A DNA stretch of 29,633 nucleotides from the NCBI GenBank assembly GCA_011775825.1, contig JAABYK010000214.1, positions 1-29,633 on the forward strand. Reading direction: 5' to 3'. Made by a program: the position numbers and the translations under genes. This DNA is from Candidatus Zhuqueibacterota bacterium. Lineage in GTDB: Bacteria; Zhuqueibacterota; Zhuqueibacteria; Oceanimicrobiales; Oceanimicrobiaceae. Shown here in pieces: positions 1 through 7,276 of this stretch (its first letter is position 1; each line of letters starts with the position of its first letter). Under the pieces are notes generated by a model. That model did not search any database and had not been told where the DNA came from. It worked only from the letters and a program-made list of their open reading frames with translations.

Positions 1-61
1 ATGGGCCACGCGAAAAACACTTATCCCTGTAGCTGATATGATAGTTAAACCAGTTGATGCC

Positions 62-94
62 AACCTTTCGAAGGTTTGAAACCTTCGAAAGGTT
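62..94. repeat. Perfect 16-bp inverted repeat (hairpin)
   Basis: Arms at 62-77 (AACCTTTCGAAGGTTT) and 79-94 are exact reverse complements around a single G. Each arm is itself nearly palindromic around TTCGAA. It lies 10 bases past the stop of the minus-strand activator remnant, so it could end its transcript, but no T-run follows on that strand. It looks more like a small dispersed palindromic repeat than a classic intrinsic terminator. Confidence 0.75.
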
Positions 95-103
95 CCGCTC
101 CGA

Positions 104-724
104 TTAAATCACATTCTCCGACTTGTATTGATTCAATTTATTGTGAAGCGTTTTCAGACTGATGCCCAACACCTGGGCTGCGCGCGTTTTGTTGTTGTTG
201 ACGTGTTCCAGCGTTTTCAAAATCATTTCGCGTTCGGATAGTTGCAGCGTTGTGCCAATGGGAATTTGCACCTCGAGTTTGCTGCCGTCGGGATCGATGA
301 GGCGTTTGGGCAAATCGGTGACCTGGATGGTCTGCCCTTTACACAAAACGCCCGCCCGTTCGATGGTGTTCTTCAACTCGCGCACGTTGCCCGGCCAATG
401 ATAACGATTCAGAATTTCAGCGGAGCGGGGTGAGAAGCCGGTAATCTTCTTATCGTTTCTCTCGCGGAACATCTCCAGAAACTCATTCATGAGCAGCGGG
501 ATATCGCCTGTCCTTTCACGTAACGGTGGCATTTCGATTTCGACAACACTCAGCCGGTAATAAATATCCTCACGAAGCGTTTTCTCCTCCAGAGCTTTCT
601 CAAGCTTCTTGTTGGATGCGGAGAGCACGCGCACATCCACCTCAGTTTCATTTTTGCCGCCCAGTCTGCGAAAGCGTCGTTCTTCAAGGGCTCTGAGCAT
701 CTTGGCCTGAATTTCCGAGGGCAT
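104..724 (-). pseudogene. N-terminally truncated sigma-54-dependent activator (AAA+ remnant plus Fis-type HTH)
   Basis: The reading frame shows the second half of an NtrC-family enhancer-binding protein. It starts abruptly at MPSEIQAKMLRALEE, continues through the sensor/arginine-finger part (REDIYYRLSV, PLRERTGDIPLL) and the HWPGNVRELKN signature, and ends in a Fis-type helix-turn-helix (NKTRAAQVLGISLKTLHNKL). Receiver or sensor domain, Walker A, GAFTGA loop and Walker B, about 250 residues or more in an intact family member, are absent. Homology stops at about 724, only 42 bases after the tag stop codon, and the frame upstream of 724 (to 805) runs through tag antisense to no known sequence. 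Without the ATPase core it cannot activate sigma-54 polymerase; a residual DNA-binding peptide is conceivable. The likely cause is a deletion or rearrangement that fused the 3' half next to tag. Confidence 0.85.
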
Positions 725-765
725 TATCACCAACCAAGCCTGCATGGACGCGCTCTCATTATTTC

Positions 766-1341
766 TCAAGGGCTCAATTTTGCCACTTCTTTGTGTCTGA
801 AACAATCGACGATGTGATCGTTGACCATGCCCGTGGCTTGCATGTGGGCGTAACAGATGGTTGGACCGACGAAGGTAAATCCGCGTTTTTTCAAATCCTT
901 GCTCAGGGCTTCGGAATCCCGAGTTTGTGCCGGAAGTTGTTTCAGACTCTTCCAGGCGTTTTGTTTGGGTTTGCCATCAACGAATTGCCAGATGTATTGG
1001 TCAAAGCTGCCAAACTCTTTTTGGACTCCCAAAAATGCTCTGGCATTCTTAACAGCGGAGTGGATTTTCAGCCGATTGCGAATAATCCCCCCATTAGAAA
1101 GCAACTCAGCAATTTTGTTGTCGTCGTATTGCGCCACTTTGGTCGGATCGAAATTATCAAACGCCTCTCGATAAGCTTCGCGCTTCTTCAGTACGGTTAA
1201 CCAGCTTAATCCGGCTTGCGCCCCTTCAAGCACCAACATTTCAAATATTTTCCGATCATCGTGCACCGGTACACCCCATTCTTTATCATGATATTCAATA
1301 TAAAGCGCATCCGAACCTGCCCATTCGCAACGTGTCTTCAT
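766..1341 (-). CDS. tag: DNA-3-methyladenine glycosylase I
   Basis: A monofunctional glycosylase that excises 3-methyladenine from alkylated DNA, the first step of base excision repair in the cytoplasm. The 191 residues align end to end with E. coli Tag: the N-terminal MKTRCEWAG, YHDKEWGVPVHDD, LEGAQAGLSWLTVLKKR and LKKRGFTFVGPTICYAHMQATGMVNDH blocks are all present. The zinc ligands appear conserved as C5, H18, H176 and C180. The ATG at 1341 has a strong GGAGGG about eight bases upstream. It looks intact and functional although flanked on both sides by broken genes (the activator remnant downstream, the rlmI pseudogene upstream). Probably transcribed alone or from the leftover rlmI transcript. 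The family assignment is very secure. Confidence 0.96.
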   Translation of the reverse strand: MKTRCEWAGSDALYIEYHDKEWGVPVHDDRKIFEMLVLEGAQAGLSWLTVLKKREAYREAFDNFDPTKVAQYDDNKIAELLSNGGIIRNRLKIHSAVKNARAFLGVQKEFGSFDQYIWQFVDGKPKQNAWKSLKQLPAQTRDSEALSKDLKKRGFTFVGPTICYAHMQATGMVNDHIVDCFRHKEVAKLSP

Positions 1342-1407
1342 ATTTAATTCCCTCCAGTTTTGTCAAGAAACCATTCCACCAGCTTATTGATAATGTACGA
1401 CGAACAG

Positions 1408-1450
1408 CAAATTCCAAAAACCAAATGACAAATAACAAATAAATCCCAAG
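1408..1450. repeat. AT-rich dispersed intergenic repeat-like tract
   Basis: The stretch contains iterated AAATTCC/CCAAATGACAAATAACAAATAA words (two phrases of one unit). Such tracts recur between genes in many environmental bacterial genomes. Here it begins just past the point where the rlmI pseudogene loses its C-terminal homology, so it may mark an old recombination joint. Copy number in this genome cannot be judged from one window. Confidence 0.4.
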
Positions 1451-1483
1451 GTAAAATTCATAAAATCAAACTTGCAGATTAGA

Positions 1484-2436
1484 TCAAAGTAGATGAAGAC
1501 TCTGTGGTTCTCCGGGTGCTCCGTGCGCGAATTTGGCGGGATCGAGAATGACCATGTCGAAGTTTCGGTTTTGTTCGCGAAACATTCTCAACAACTGAAA
1601 CACATCCCCTTTGATGGTCGAATCGCCAGGAATTAAAAAATTGTTGAGTTCGTAGTTCTTACCAAAAAGCTCGAGACACGCAGCCGACGAATCCACGCTG
1701 GTTACGGAATGCGCGCCGGCGGATAAAGCATGAACGCCAAAACCCCCCGAATAGGAAAAACCATCCAAAACGTTTTTGGCGGTTGCATATTCCGCAACTG
1801 TCTTGCGATTGTCGCACTGATTCAGATAAAAACCGGTCTTTTGACCATGGAAAATATCGACAAAAAATCGAAGTCCATTTTCTTTAATTTCCAACAGTTC
1901 GGGAGGCGAAACTCCCGCTGATGTACGGTTGATTGGGGAGAGTCCCTCGATTTTTCGCACGGCCGGATCTGCGCGTTCATGAATGCCCGCGGGGTTCACC
2001 AAACGCTTTAATTCTCGACGATGAGTTGCTTCACGCGTTCAATGCCCGCCGGCATGGACTGCAGCACGATGAATTCTGCATATTTGTCCACGATCAGGCC
2101 TGGCAGCATATCACTTTCCGCGTTGACCAATCGTACCGCATTACTGTCGTGTCGGTTCAGCAAGTTTCCTCTTCGACCGATGGCCTCTTCGAGCTTTTGT
2201 TGCCACCAATCTTCTGAGATTTCGTGCGATTGCTCCCATTCCAACAAGCGCAAGGCAATCTGAGAGTGCGGATTGTAATATCCCCACGCCAGGAACTCTC
2301 CCGTGGCATCCTTAATTTCCAAAACTTCGCCGGGCTCGGGTTGCCCATCAACTTTCTCAATTGCTCCGGAAAACAGCCACGGGTGGCGATGCTTGATGGG
2401 TTTGAGCTTGTTCGATTTCAAATAAACAGCGTTCAT
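1484..2436 (-). pseudogene. rlmI: RlmI-type 23S rRNA (cytosine-5) methyltransferase, frameshifted and C-terminally truncated
   Basis: Intact homologues are SAM-dependent methyltransferases with an N-terminal PUA domain, acting on 23S rRNA. Here the PUA part (MNAVYLKSNKLKPIKHRHPW, start ATG at 2436) runs in one frame to a TAA at about 2008. The methyltransferase part (KRLVNPAGIHERADPAVRKIEG, GQKTGFYLNQCDNR, VLDGFSYSGGFGVHAL) continues in another frame. A single missing base near 2003-2008 explains the break. The second fragment stops shortly after LDPAKF, the position of the usual DPPKF motif IV, so about 75 C-terminal residues (the YKDIN region onward) are gone and not found in any frame. The start lies four bases after the nitroreductase stop, so it was the second gene of that operon. 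A single-base sequencing error could explain the frameshift but not the missing C-terminus. Confidence 0.88.
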
Positions 2437-2440
2437 CTCG

Positions 2441-3112
2441 TTACTTAATGAATGTCGCGATCTCCGCCAGTGACTTTTTCTCGATAACCGGAACTTTCGC
2501 ATCTTGGGCCGGATAGCCGACCACGAGGATGAGATATGGACGCTCATTTTGGGGACGATTCAGAAGTTCGTTCAGGAAGCCCATGGGGCTTGGCGTGTGG
2601 GTCAACGAAACCAGTCCTGCGTGATGGATGGCCGTGATGAGCAGGCCGGTAGCAATCCCCACCGATTCCTGGACGTAGTAATTTTTGATCTTTCGTCCGT
2701 CGGGGGCGACGGCATGGCTTTGCGCAAAAATCACGATCAAAACCGGCGCCGTCTCCAGGAACGGCTTGTGCGCGTCCGTGCCCAGCGGCTGCAAAGCTTC
2801 CAACCACTCGTCCGGAGCGCGGCCCGAGTAAAAAGCCTCCTCCTCTTTTTCCGCCGCCTGCCGGATTCTTTGCTTGACCTTCCGGTTGCTCACAACCACA
2901 AAATGCCACGGCTGACGATTTGCGCCATTCGGGGCTGTGCCCGCTGCCTTCAGGCAGTTTTCGATTACTTCCTTCGGCACCGCTCGCTCCGAAAAATTGC
3001 GTACGGTTCTTCGACGCTTTATATCCGCGTAAAACTCTGCCGACCGTTTCTTCATCTGTTCTGATGGATATTCCACGTAATGTGATAACGGACTGAATTG
3101 CGGACCACTCAT
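2441..3112 (-). CDS. Nitroreductase-fold flavoprotein resembling iodotyrosine deiodinase
   Basis: An FMN-dependent nitroreductase-superfamily protein, cytoplasmic and 223 residues from the ATG at 3112 (AGGA eight bases upstream; an in-frame TTG at 3133 is less likely). The sequence follows animal and bacterial iodotyrosine deiodinase closely: RRRTVRNFSERAVP, AAGTAPNGANRQPWHFVVVS, YYVQESVGIATGLLITA and HHAGLVSLTHTP. The three deiodinase residues that grip the substrate zwitterion (Glu, Tyr, Lys) appear conserved in an active-site lid (EEEAFY then TDAHKPF), approximately E91, Y95 and K116. This suggests reductive dehalogenation of halotyrosines or a similar aromatic amino acid rather than general nitroreduction. 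It was the first gene of an operon with the now broken rlmI. The fold assignment is very secure; the substrate is inferred. Confidence 0.92.
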   Translation of the reverse strand: MSGPQFSPLSHYVEYPSEQMKKRSAEFYADIKRRRTVRNFSERAVPKEVIENCLKAAGTAPNGANRQPWHFVVVSNRKVKQRIRQAAEKEEEAFYSGRAPDEWLEALQPLGTDAHKPFLETAPVLIVIFAQSHAVAPDGRKIKNYYVQESVGIATGLLITAIHHAGLVSLTHTPSPMGFLNELLNRPQNERPYLILVVGYPAQDAKVPVIEKKSLAEIATFIK

Positions 3113-3366
3113 TTGCTTATTCCTGACTTTCAAGTATTTTCAAAAAACAGTCCATGAATTGGGTTTTCTCGATGGGTTTGTGGCTAAAAGGTTCGTTGTG
3201 GCTTTGAACCAAACAATTGGTAGAGCTCTCAGGATCGCGTTCAAAAATGTTAAGGGCAAGAAATCCTGGAAGTCTGAGCATTCAAGGCGAGTTCTGGAAA
3301 TTGTGGGGATAAGGCACTTTGGGCGAACTGGTATGCTTTCTAAGTTCTGAAGCAACTCACTCGATT

Positions 3367-3759
3367 TTAAGAATCTCCCACAAACGCGTCCACCTCGATT
3401 TCTACCAGAATCTCCGGTGCAATCAACCGACTGACCTCCACCATGCTGGTGGCCGGACGAATATCCTTGAAAAACTCGCCGTGCGCTTTGCCAACCTTTT
3501 CCCAATCGTCGATATTGGTCACATACATGCGCGTCCGCACCACATCCTTTAAGCCAGCACCGGCTTTTTTCAGAGCCGATTCGATGTTCTTAAGGGTCTG
3601 AATCGCCTGGGCATAAGGATCACCAATGCCGAGAATGTTCCCGTTTTCATCCGTGGCGGTTGTGCCTGAAACGTGCACATGAGGTCCGATCTTGATGGCC
3701 CTTGAGTAACCCACGACCGGTTCCCACCGTGTGCCCGTAGATATGTTTTTTCTTTCCAT
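3367..3759 (-). CDS. RidA/YjgF/YER057c family protein lacking the catalytic arginine
   Basis: A 130-residue member of the trimeric Rid family. The start is taken at MERKNISTGT (ATG at 3759), because family homology begins there; the frame is open further upstream. Conserved blocks include HVHVSGTTATDENG, YAQAIQTLKNIESALKKAG, DVVRTRMYVTNIDDWEKV and RPATSMVEVSRL. RidA proper (enamine/imine deaminase that detoxifies 2-aminoacrylate) needs an arginine at the place equivalent to E. coli R105 in PARSCVEV; here that position is T104. That places the protein with Rid groups without the arginine, whose activities are poorly defined. The gene stands alone with repeat-bearing gaps on both sides. Confidence 0.93.
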   Translation of the reverse strand: MERKNISTGTRWEPVVGYSRAIKIGPHVHVSGTTATDENGNILGIGDPYAQAIQTLKNIESALKKAGAGLKDVVRTRMYVTNIDDWEKVGKAHGEFFKDIRPATSMVEVSRLIAPEILVEIEVDAFVGDS

Positions 3760-3797
3760 CTCAGAAACTAAGTTCCTAAAGAGTGAGATCATTGTTT

Positions 3798-3881
3798 CAC
3801 GCAAAGACGCCAAGCCGCTAAGGTTGCGCAAAGAGCAAAAGAGAAAACTCGGCGTATTCTTTGCATCTGCCTCTTTGCGTG
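3798..3881. repeat. Intergenic inverted repeat (CACGCAAAGA arms)
   Basis: CACGCAAAGA at 3798-3807 is the exact reverse complement of 3872-3881, and the similarity extends imperfectly inward (GCAAAGACGCCAAG against the reverse complement GCAAAGAGGCAGATG). A further partial unit, GCGCAAAGAG, lies within. It fills the gap between the RidA and lipoprotein genes and is of the dispersed CGCAAAGACGC type. Confidence 0.6.
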
Positions 3882-3926
3882 CGCTTTTGATTTTCTTTTT
3901 GGTTGTGGCTCATCCCCATTAGGATA

Positions 3927-4748
3927 TTAGAACGTTCTCTCCGTCAATTGAAACACATCCTCATCAACGGTCGATGAAACCGTCACATCTTTAAAATAAA
4001 TCCGGATCGAACGATCTTCGAATTGTCGATCCAATGCTAATTTGATGCCGTCAAACTCTTGCCAATCCATCCACCAGGCAACGGTTGGCTCTGCATCCGG
4101 TTCTTGCCCCTGAAGGACGTATTCCCATTTGTGCATTAAACGGTCCTGTTTATTAATGAAGGCCCGGTAGGTATCGTCAGGGGTGAGCCCCACCTGTTCA
4201 AAGGTGACTTTAACAACATCATAGCCTTTATTCTGAATTTCTTGTTCTCTATCATAACTCAAGATAACTCCGGGGTCATTGAGTTTGTACGGCATGAGCA
4301 GCCAATAACTGTCATTGATAAAACGTGCGTACGCCCTTTCGAGCATATTGGCTTTGGTTGAATCGTCCGGCAACTCGACCCCATCCAGGTATACGTCGCC
4401 TTGTCGACTCTGGACGTTGAATAACGCCACAAAATGATTACCGTCACGGTTGGTTCCTTCCGCGCGGTAACGGCCGGTGTACCGGTCCCAGTCATGACGA
4501 TAATCGGCCAGTACGCTGTCTTCTCGTTCGACAATCCAGCGATAACTCAAATAGCGAGCCTTCGCCCAAGCCTCTCGGCCTCCCAGCGCTTGCCACATTT
4601 CATCAACCACTTCGATGGCGCTGGAATCGGATTTTGACGCATCAAAGCTCCTGGTATCATTCGTTGACGAGGTGTCGTTGCGGCCGCAATAAAGCGACAA
4701 GAATAAAATGAAGATGGCCGTTCCCATCCGTAAAATGTTGTTAAGCAT
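3927..4748 (-). CDS. Predicted lipoprotein, similar to DUF6503-like / LolA-fold envelope proteins
   Basis: 273 residues from an ATG at 4748 preceded by an excellent GGAGGG. The N-terminus MLNNILRMGTAIFILFLSLYC is a short signal sequence ending in a cysteine (C21) with a non-ideal lipobox (SLYC), followed by a Ser/Asp/Thr-rich linker. The mature part (VVDEMWQALGGREAWAKARYLSYRW, then alternating beta-strand-like segments such as GDVYLDGVELP and KGYDVVKVTFEQVG) resembles Bacteroidetes-type proteins that relate to outer-membrane lipoprotein carrier folds. It follows the HEAT-cyclophilin lipoprotein by 22 bases, so the two are probably cotranscribed and act in the envelope, perhaps in binding or folding of a lipid or protein. 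The precise function is not recognised. Confidence 0.85.
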   Translation of the reverse strand: MLNNILRMGTAIFILFLSLYCGRNDTSSTNDTRSFDASKSDSSAIEVVDEMWQALGGREAWAKARYLSYRWIVEREDSVLADYRHDWDRYTGRYRAEGTNRDGNHFVALFNVQSRQGDVYLDGVELPDDSTKANMLERAYARFINDSYWLLMPYKLNDPGVILSYDREQEIQNKGYDVVKVTFEQVGLTPDDTYRAFINKQDRLMHKWEYVLQGQEPDAEPTVAWWMDWQEFDGIKLALDRQFEDRSIRIYFKDVTVSSTVDEDVFQLTERTF

Positions 4749-4770
4749 ATTCCCTCCTTCCCGATTCAAA

Positions 4771-6780
4771 CTATCTCCGAATCGTGACCAATTGCATGAC
4801 ATCTCCCTCCTGAATGGCATCGACCACATCCATGCCAGAGGTGACCCGCCCGAAAACCGTGTAGCGGCCATCCAGATGTGGCTGCGGTGAATGGGTGATG
4901 AAAAACTGGCAGCCTTCCGTGTCTTTTCCGGCGCTGGCCATTCCCACGGTACCTCTTAGATAATGGCGTTTGTTAAACTCGGAACGTATTGAATACCCCG
5001 GCGATCCCCAGGAGTCACCACGCGGGTCGCCTCCCTGGATAACGAAATTAGGCACCACGCGGTGAAACGTCAAGCGATCGTAAAACCCCTTTTCCGCAAG
5101 CCGAGCGAAATTGAGCACGGTAAGTGGGGCATCTTTGGTAAAAAGTTCGAATTCAATATTCCCCCTGCTGGTTTTGATCAACGCTTTCGCGCCTTCCAAA
5201 GCTGCAATCTCTTCATACCCGAAATCGAACCGGAGTGTTGTGAATGGCGTAATTTGATCGGTATAACGCTCGCCGGTAATTTTCTCAAGCGCCTCTGCCG
5301 CGGCTTTGGAAATGGCTTTGTCCGGAGTTTTAAGGGCTTCTTCCAACACCGGCACCGCTCTCTCATCGCCAACTCTTGCCATGGCTCGAAAAATCATCTG
5401 AGCGGACTCCGCATCCACGAGATTGGGCAGTCTTTTATATGCTTCGATTACCGGCTGTGCATAGATTCTGTTTTTGAGCGAGTCTTGACTAAGTGCTTTT
5501 GCTGCCAACGCGACAAGCACGTGATCGCTTTCCCGCAAAGCACTCAAGAAGACCCGCGGATTGCTGAATTCCTCCAGCTTGGTAAGCGAATTCAAAACTG
5601 CAATCTTGACTACAGCAGCGGAATCGCGATAGTTCCTCTCCAAAATTCTGACGGCGCGTGGCGAGTTCGTTTCAGCAAGAGCCTCCATGGCTCGTGCCCG
5701 CAATTTGGCATGCGGATGATCAGCATAACCGGAAATAACGTCGATGGCCTCCTCTCCAAGCAATTGGGCATATGAGATAAGCGCTGCGCCGAGTTCCGGA
5801 TAGGGCCAAGCTTCTTGTTCTTCGTCATGATTGGTTGGAGTGAATATCAAACCCTCCTCCAGTTGCAGCTTGGCCAGGTTATGCTCGCGACTGTTCGGAC
5901 GAAATCCCTCTGGTTCGTTTAGCGCACTCTCGCCAATCGCTTGAATAATGGCCGTACGCACGTGGGCATTCTCATTTAATAAAGTCAGATAATTTGCAAC
6001 CGAACTCAAACGATAGTTCTCAAGCGCATTCGCAGCGTTTACTCTGACACGCCAATCGGAATCGGTTCGCAACATGCCGCCAAGCGTTTCCAAGACTCCA
6101 AGTTCCTGTAATTTACCTATTGCGCGTACAGCAGACATTCTGACCCGCGGATCCCGATCCTTTAAAGCGTTTCTTAGCCGTAGAACATCTAAATCCTTCT
6201 CGATGCGCATCAACGAATAGCAAGCCTTCCACCTCACTTCATCCTCGCTGTCGTTCAGCAGCAACGATAATGAATCCGTCATCGCCTCCTCGACGAGGTC
6301 TCTCCAGGCCATTCTGCCGGCGGAAAGAGCAGCTTCGGCACGCAATTTGGACTCATCAGAATTAAATAATTCAATAAGAACCGGAAATGTCTTTTCAGTA
6401 CCAATCTTACCCAGTGCTTCTATTACGCGGATCCTGACCTGCAAAAGTTCTTTGCGCTCTAAATGTTCGATGAGATTTGCCTCTGCAGAGGTTTCTCCAA
6501 TTTGTCCCAGTGCAAACGCGGCCTCCAAACGCACATTGTGATTTTGATCGTTCAGTTGTTCGACCACGGCCTGCAGGCAGTCAGAATCTTGTAATTTGCC
6601 CATCGCCTCTACCGCACGAGCACGAATCTTAGGTTCGGGGCTTTCCAGATATGGCAGGAGACTGTCGCACGCAACGCGCCGGTCTTCAAGTCGAATAATG
6701 CGTTCGATCTGAATGTCGGTTTTTGAGCAAGCGGTTAGGATTAACAAATTTATCACTAGTAATAAGTATTTCAATTTCAT
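4771..6780 (-). CDS. Lipoprotein with HEAT-repeat solenoid fused to a C-terminal cyclophilin-type peptidyl-prolyl isomerase
   Basis: 669 residues from ATG 6780. The signal peptide ends in a good lipobox LTAC (C18), so the protein should be membrane-anchored, periplasm-facing. Residues about 25-510 are a long array of HEAT/PBS-lyase-like repeats (IRARAVEAMGKL, VRLEAAFALGQIG, VRVNAANALENY and similar). Residues about 533-669 are a cyclophilin domain. FHRVVPNFVIQGGD holds the catalytic Arg, Phe and Gln; CQFFITHS follows; the tryptophan of cyclophilin A is replaced (PHLDG) and the loop histidine is Tyr (GRYTVFG), typical of bacterial forms insensitive to cyclosporin. The solenoid probably holds a client or partner while the C-terminal domain isomerises prolines. 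No Shine-Dalgarno precedes the start. It is followed by a second lipoprotein gene in the same operon. Confidence 0.93.
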   Translation of the reverse strand: MKLKYLLLVINLLILTACSKTDIQIERIIRLEDRRVACDSLLPYLESPEPKIRARAVEAMGKLQDSDCLQAVVEQLNDQNHNVRLEAAFALGQIGETSAEANLIEHLERKELLQVRIRVIEALGKIGTEKTFPVLIELFNSDESKLRAEAALSAGRMAWRDLVEEAMTDSLSLLLNDSEDEVRWKACYSLMRIEKDLDVLRLRNALKDRDPRVRMSAVRAIGKLQELGVLETLGGMLRTDSDWRVRVNAANALENYRLSSVANYLTLLNENAHVRTAIIQAIGESALNEPEGFRPNSREHNLAKLQLEEGLIFTPTNHDEEQEAWPYPELGAALISYAQLLGEEAIDVISGYADHPHAKLRARAMEALAETNSPRAVRILERNYRDSAAVVKIAVLNSLTKLEEFSNPRVFLSALRESDHVLVALAAKALSQDSLKNRIYAQPVIEAYKRLPNLVDAESAQMIFRAMARVGDERAVPVLEEALKTPDKAISKAAAEALEKITGERYTDQITPFTTLRFDFGYEEIAALEGAKALIKTSRGNIEFELFTKDAPLTVLNFARLAEKGFYDRLTFHRVVPNFVIQGGDPRGDSWGSPGYSIRSEFNKRHYLRGTVGMASAGKDTEGCQFFITHSPQPHLDGRYTVFGRVTSGMDVVDAIQEGDVMQLVTIRR

Positions 6781-6786
6781 GGTCAA

Positions 6787-6814
6787 AATATAACATTTAT
6801 GAATTATAAGTCAA
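6787..6814 (-). promoter_or_regulatory. Probable sigma-70 promoter of the HEAT-cyclophilin operon
   Basis: On the minus strand TTGACT (6809-6814) and TATATT (6787-6792) are separated by 16 bases, and the -10 box ends only six bases before ATG 6780. Initiation would fall at or next to the start codon, giving a leaderless message, which fits the absence of a Shine-Dalgarno. A second possible -10, TATAAT, lies at 6803-6808 but has no good -35. Confidence 0.5.
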
Positions 6815-7195
6815 GAGTACGCCTATTAGACGCTTAGACGCTTAGCGATCCACGTCGACAAAAACTTGTCGAGAATTCTCGTCGCAGCGAAGTGGCAGTG
6901 GCACGAGCAGTAGCAGCAAAAGATCCCGCGCCACTGCTTGTGCCGCTGCTATTCGTTTTCAAACGCAGTCTTGAAAAAGTCACAGTCCCTCATAACTCAA
7001 AGAGTAAAACTACGCTTTTGCGGGATATTTAATCCCAGGATAAGAGTCTCTGACTCCATCGGCGTTAGGGGTGCTGACTTTCTCCGTGCAACTCTGTGAA
7101 CTCCGCTTCGCCGTGTTTCATAAACTTGTCCTTGGTTGCGGATCCGCCGGGTTAAGGTTGACGCAACCAATTTTACATCATAAGTTAAAAAACCC
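6815..7195. other. Non-coding, repeat-bearing gap between divergent genes
   Basis: No credible ORF. It holds a tandem GACGCTTA pair (6828-6844), a small hairpin CGACA/TGTCG (about 6855-6870), a longer imperfect hairpin (6895-6949, separate entry) and fragments of the ACTCTGTGAACTCCG-type dispersed words near 7085-7110. It separates divergent transcription units. Confidence 0.5.
6895..6949. repeat. Imperfect 20-bp inverted repeat
   Basis: The left arm 6895-6914 (GCAGTGGCACGAGCAGTAGC) matches the reverse complement of 6930-6949 at 17 of 20 positions, with a 15-base loop. It is GC-rich within a less GC-rich gap and has no T-run, so a stable RNA hairpin or a REP-like repeat is likelier than a terminator. 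Confidence 0.6.
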
Positions 7196-7224
7196 TTGAT
7201 AATTAAACCAATATTTTTTATTTT
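7196..7224 (+). promoter_or_regulatory. Candidate sigma-70 promoter for the NtrC-type regulator
   Basis: TTGATA (7196-7201) and TATTTT (7219-7224) are separated by 17 bases in an AT-rich stretch. Transcription would begin near 7231, leaving a leader of about 45 bases to GTG 7277. AT-richness raises the chance of a spurious match. Confidence 0.4.
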
Positions 7225-7276
7225 TTATCGATGTGGCTAACTTGAGTAAAATATCTAAGAATCATGGAGAATTGAC

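Noticed and set aside
793..1200. 135-residue open frame on the plus strand
   Set aside because: It is antisense to the clearly conserved tag gene and shows no domain.
1405..1455. Iterated short AT words as a possible CRISPR-like array
   Set aside because: Units are short, irregular and without spacers of constant length; no cas genes nearby.
3159..3350. 63-residue open frame in the gap between the nitroreductase and RidA genes
   Set aside because: No ribosome-binding site, no motif and no neighbour logic; the gap looks non-coding.
5062..5775. 237-residue open frame on the plus strand
   Set aside because: It lies antisense within the HEAT-cyclophilin gene, has no family resemblance, and its composition follows the opposite-strand codons.
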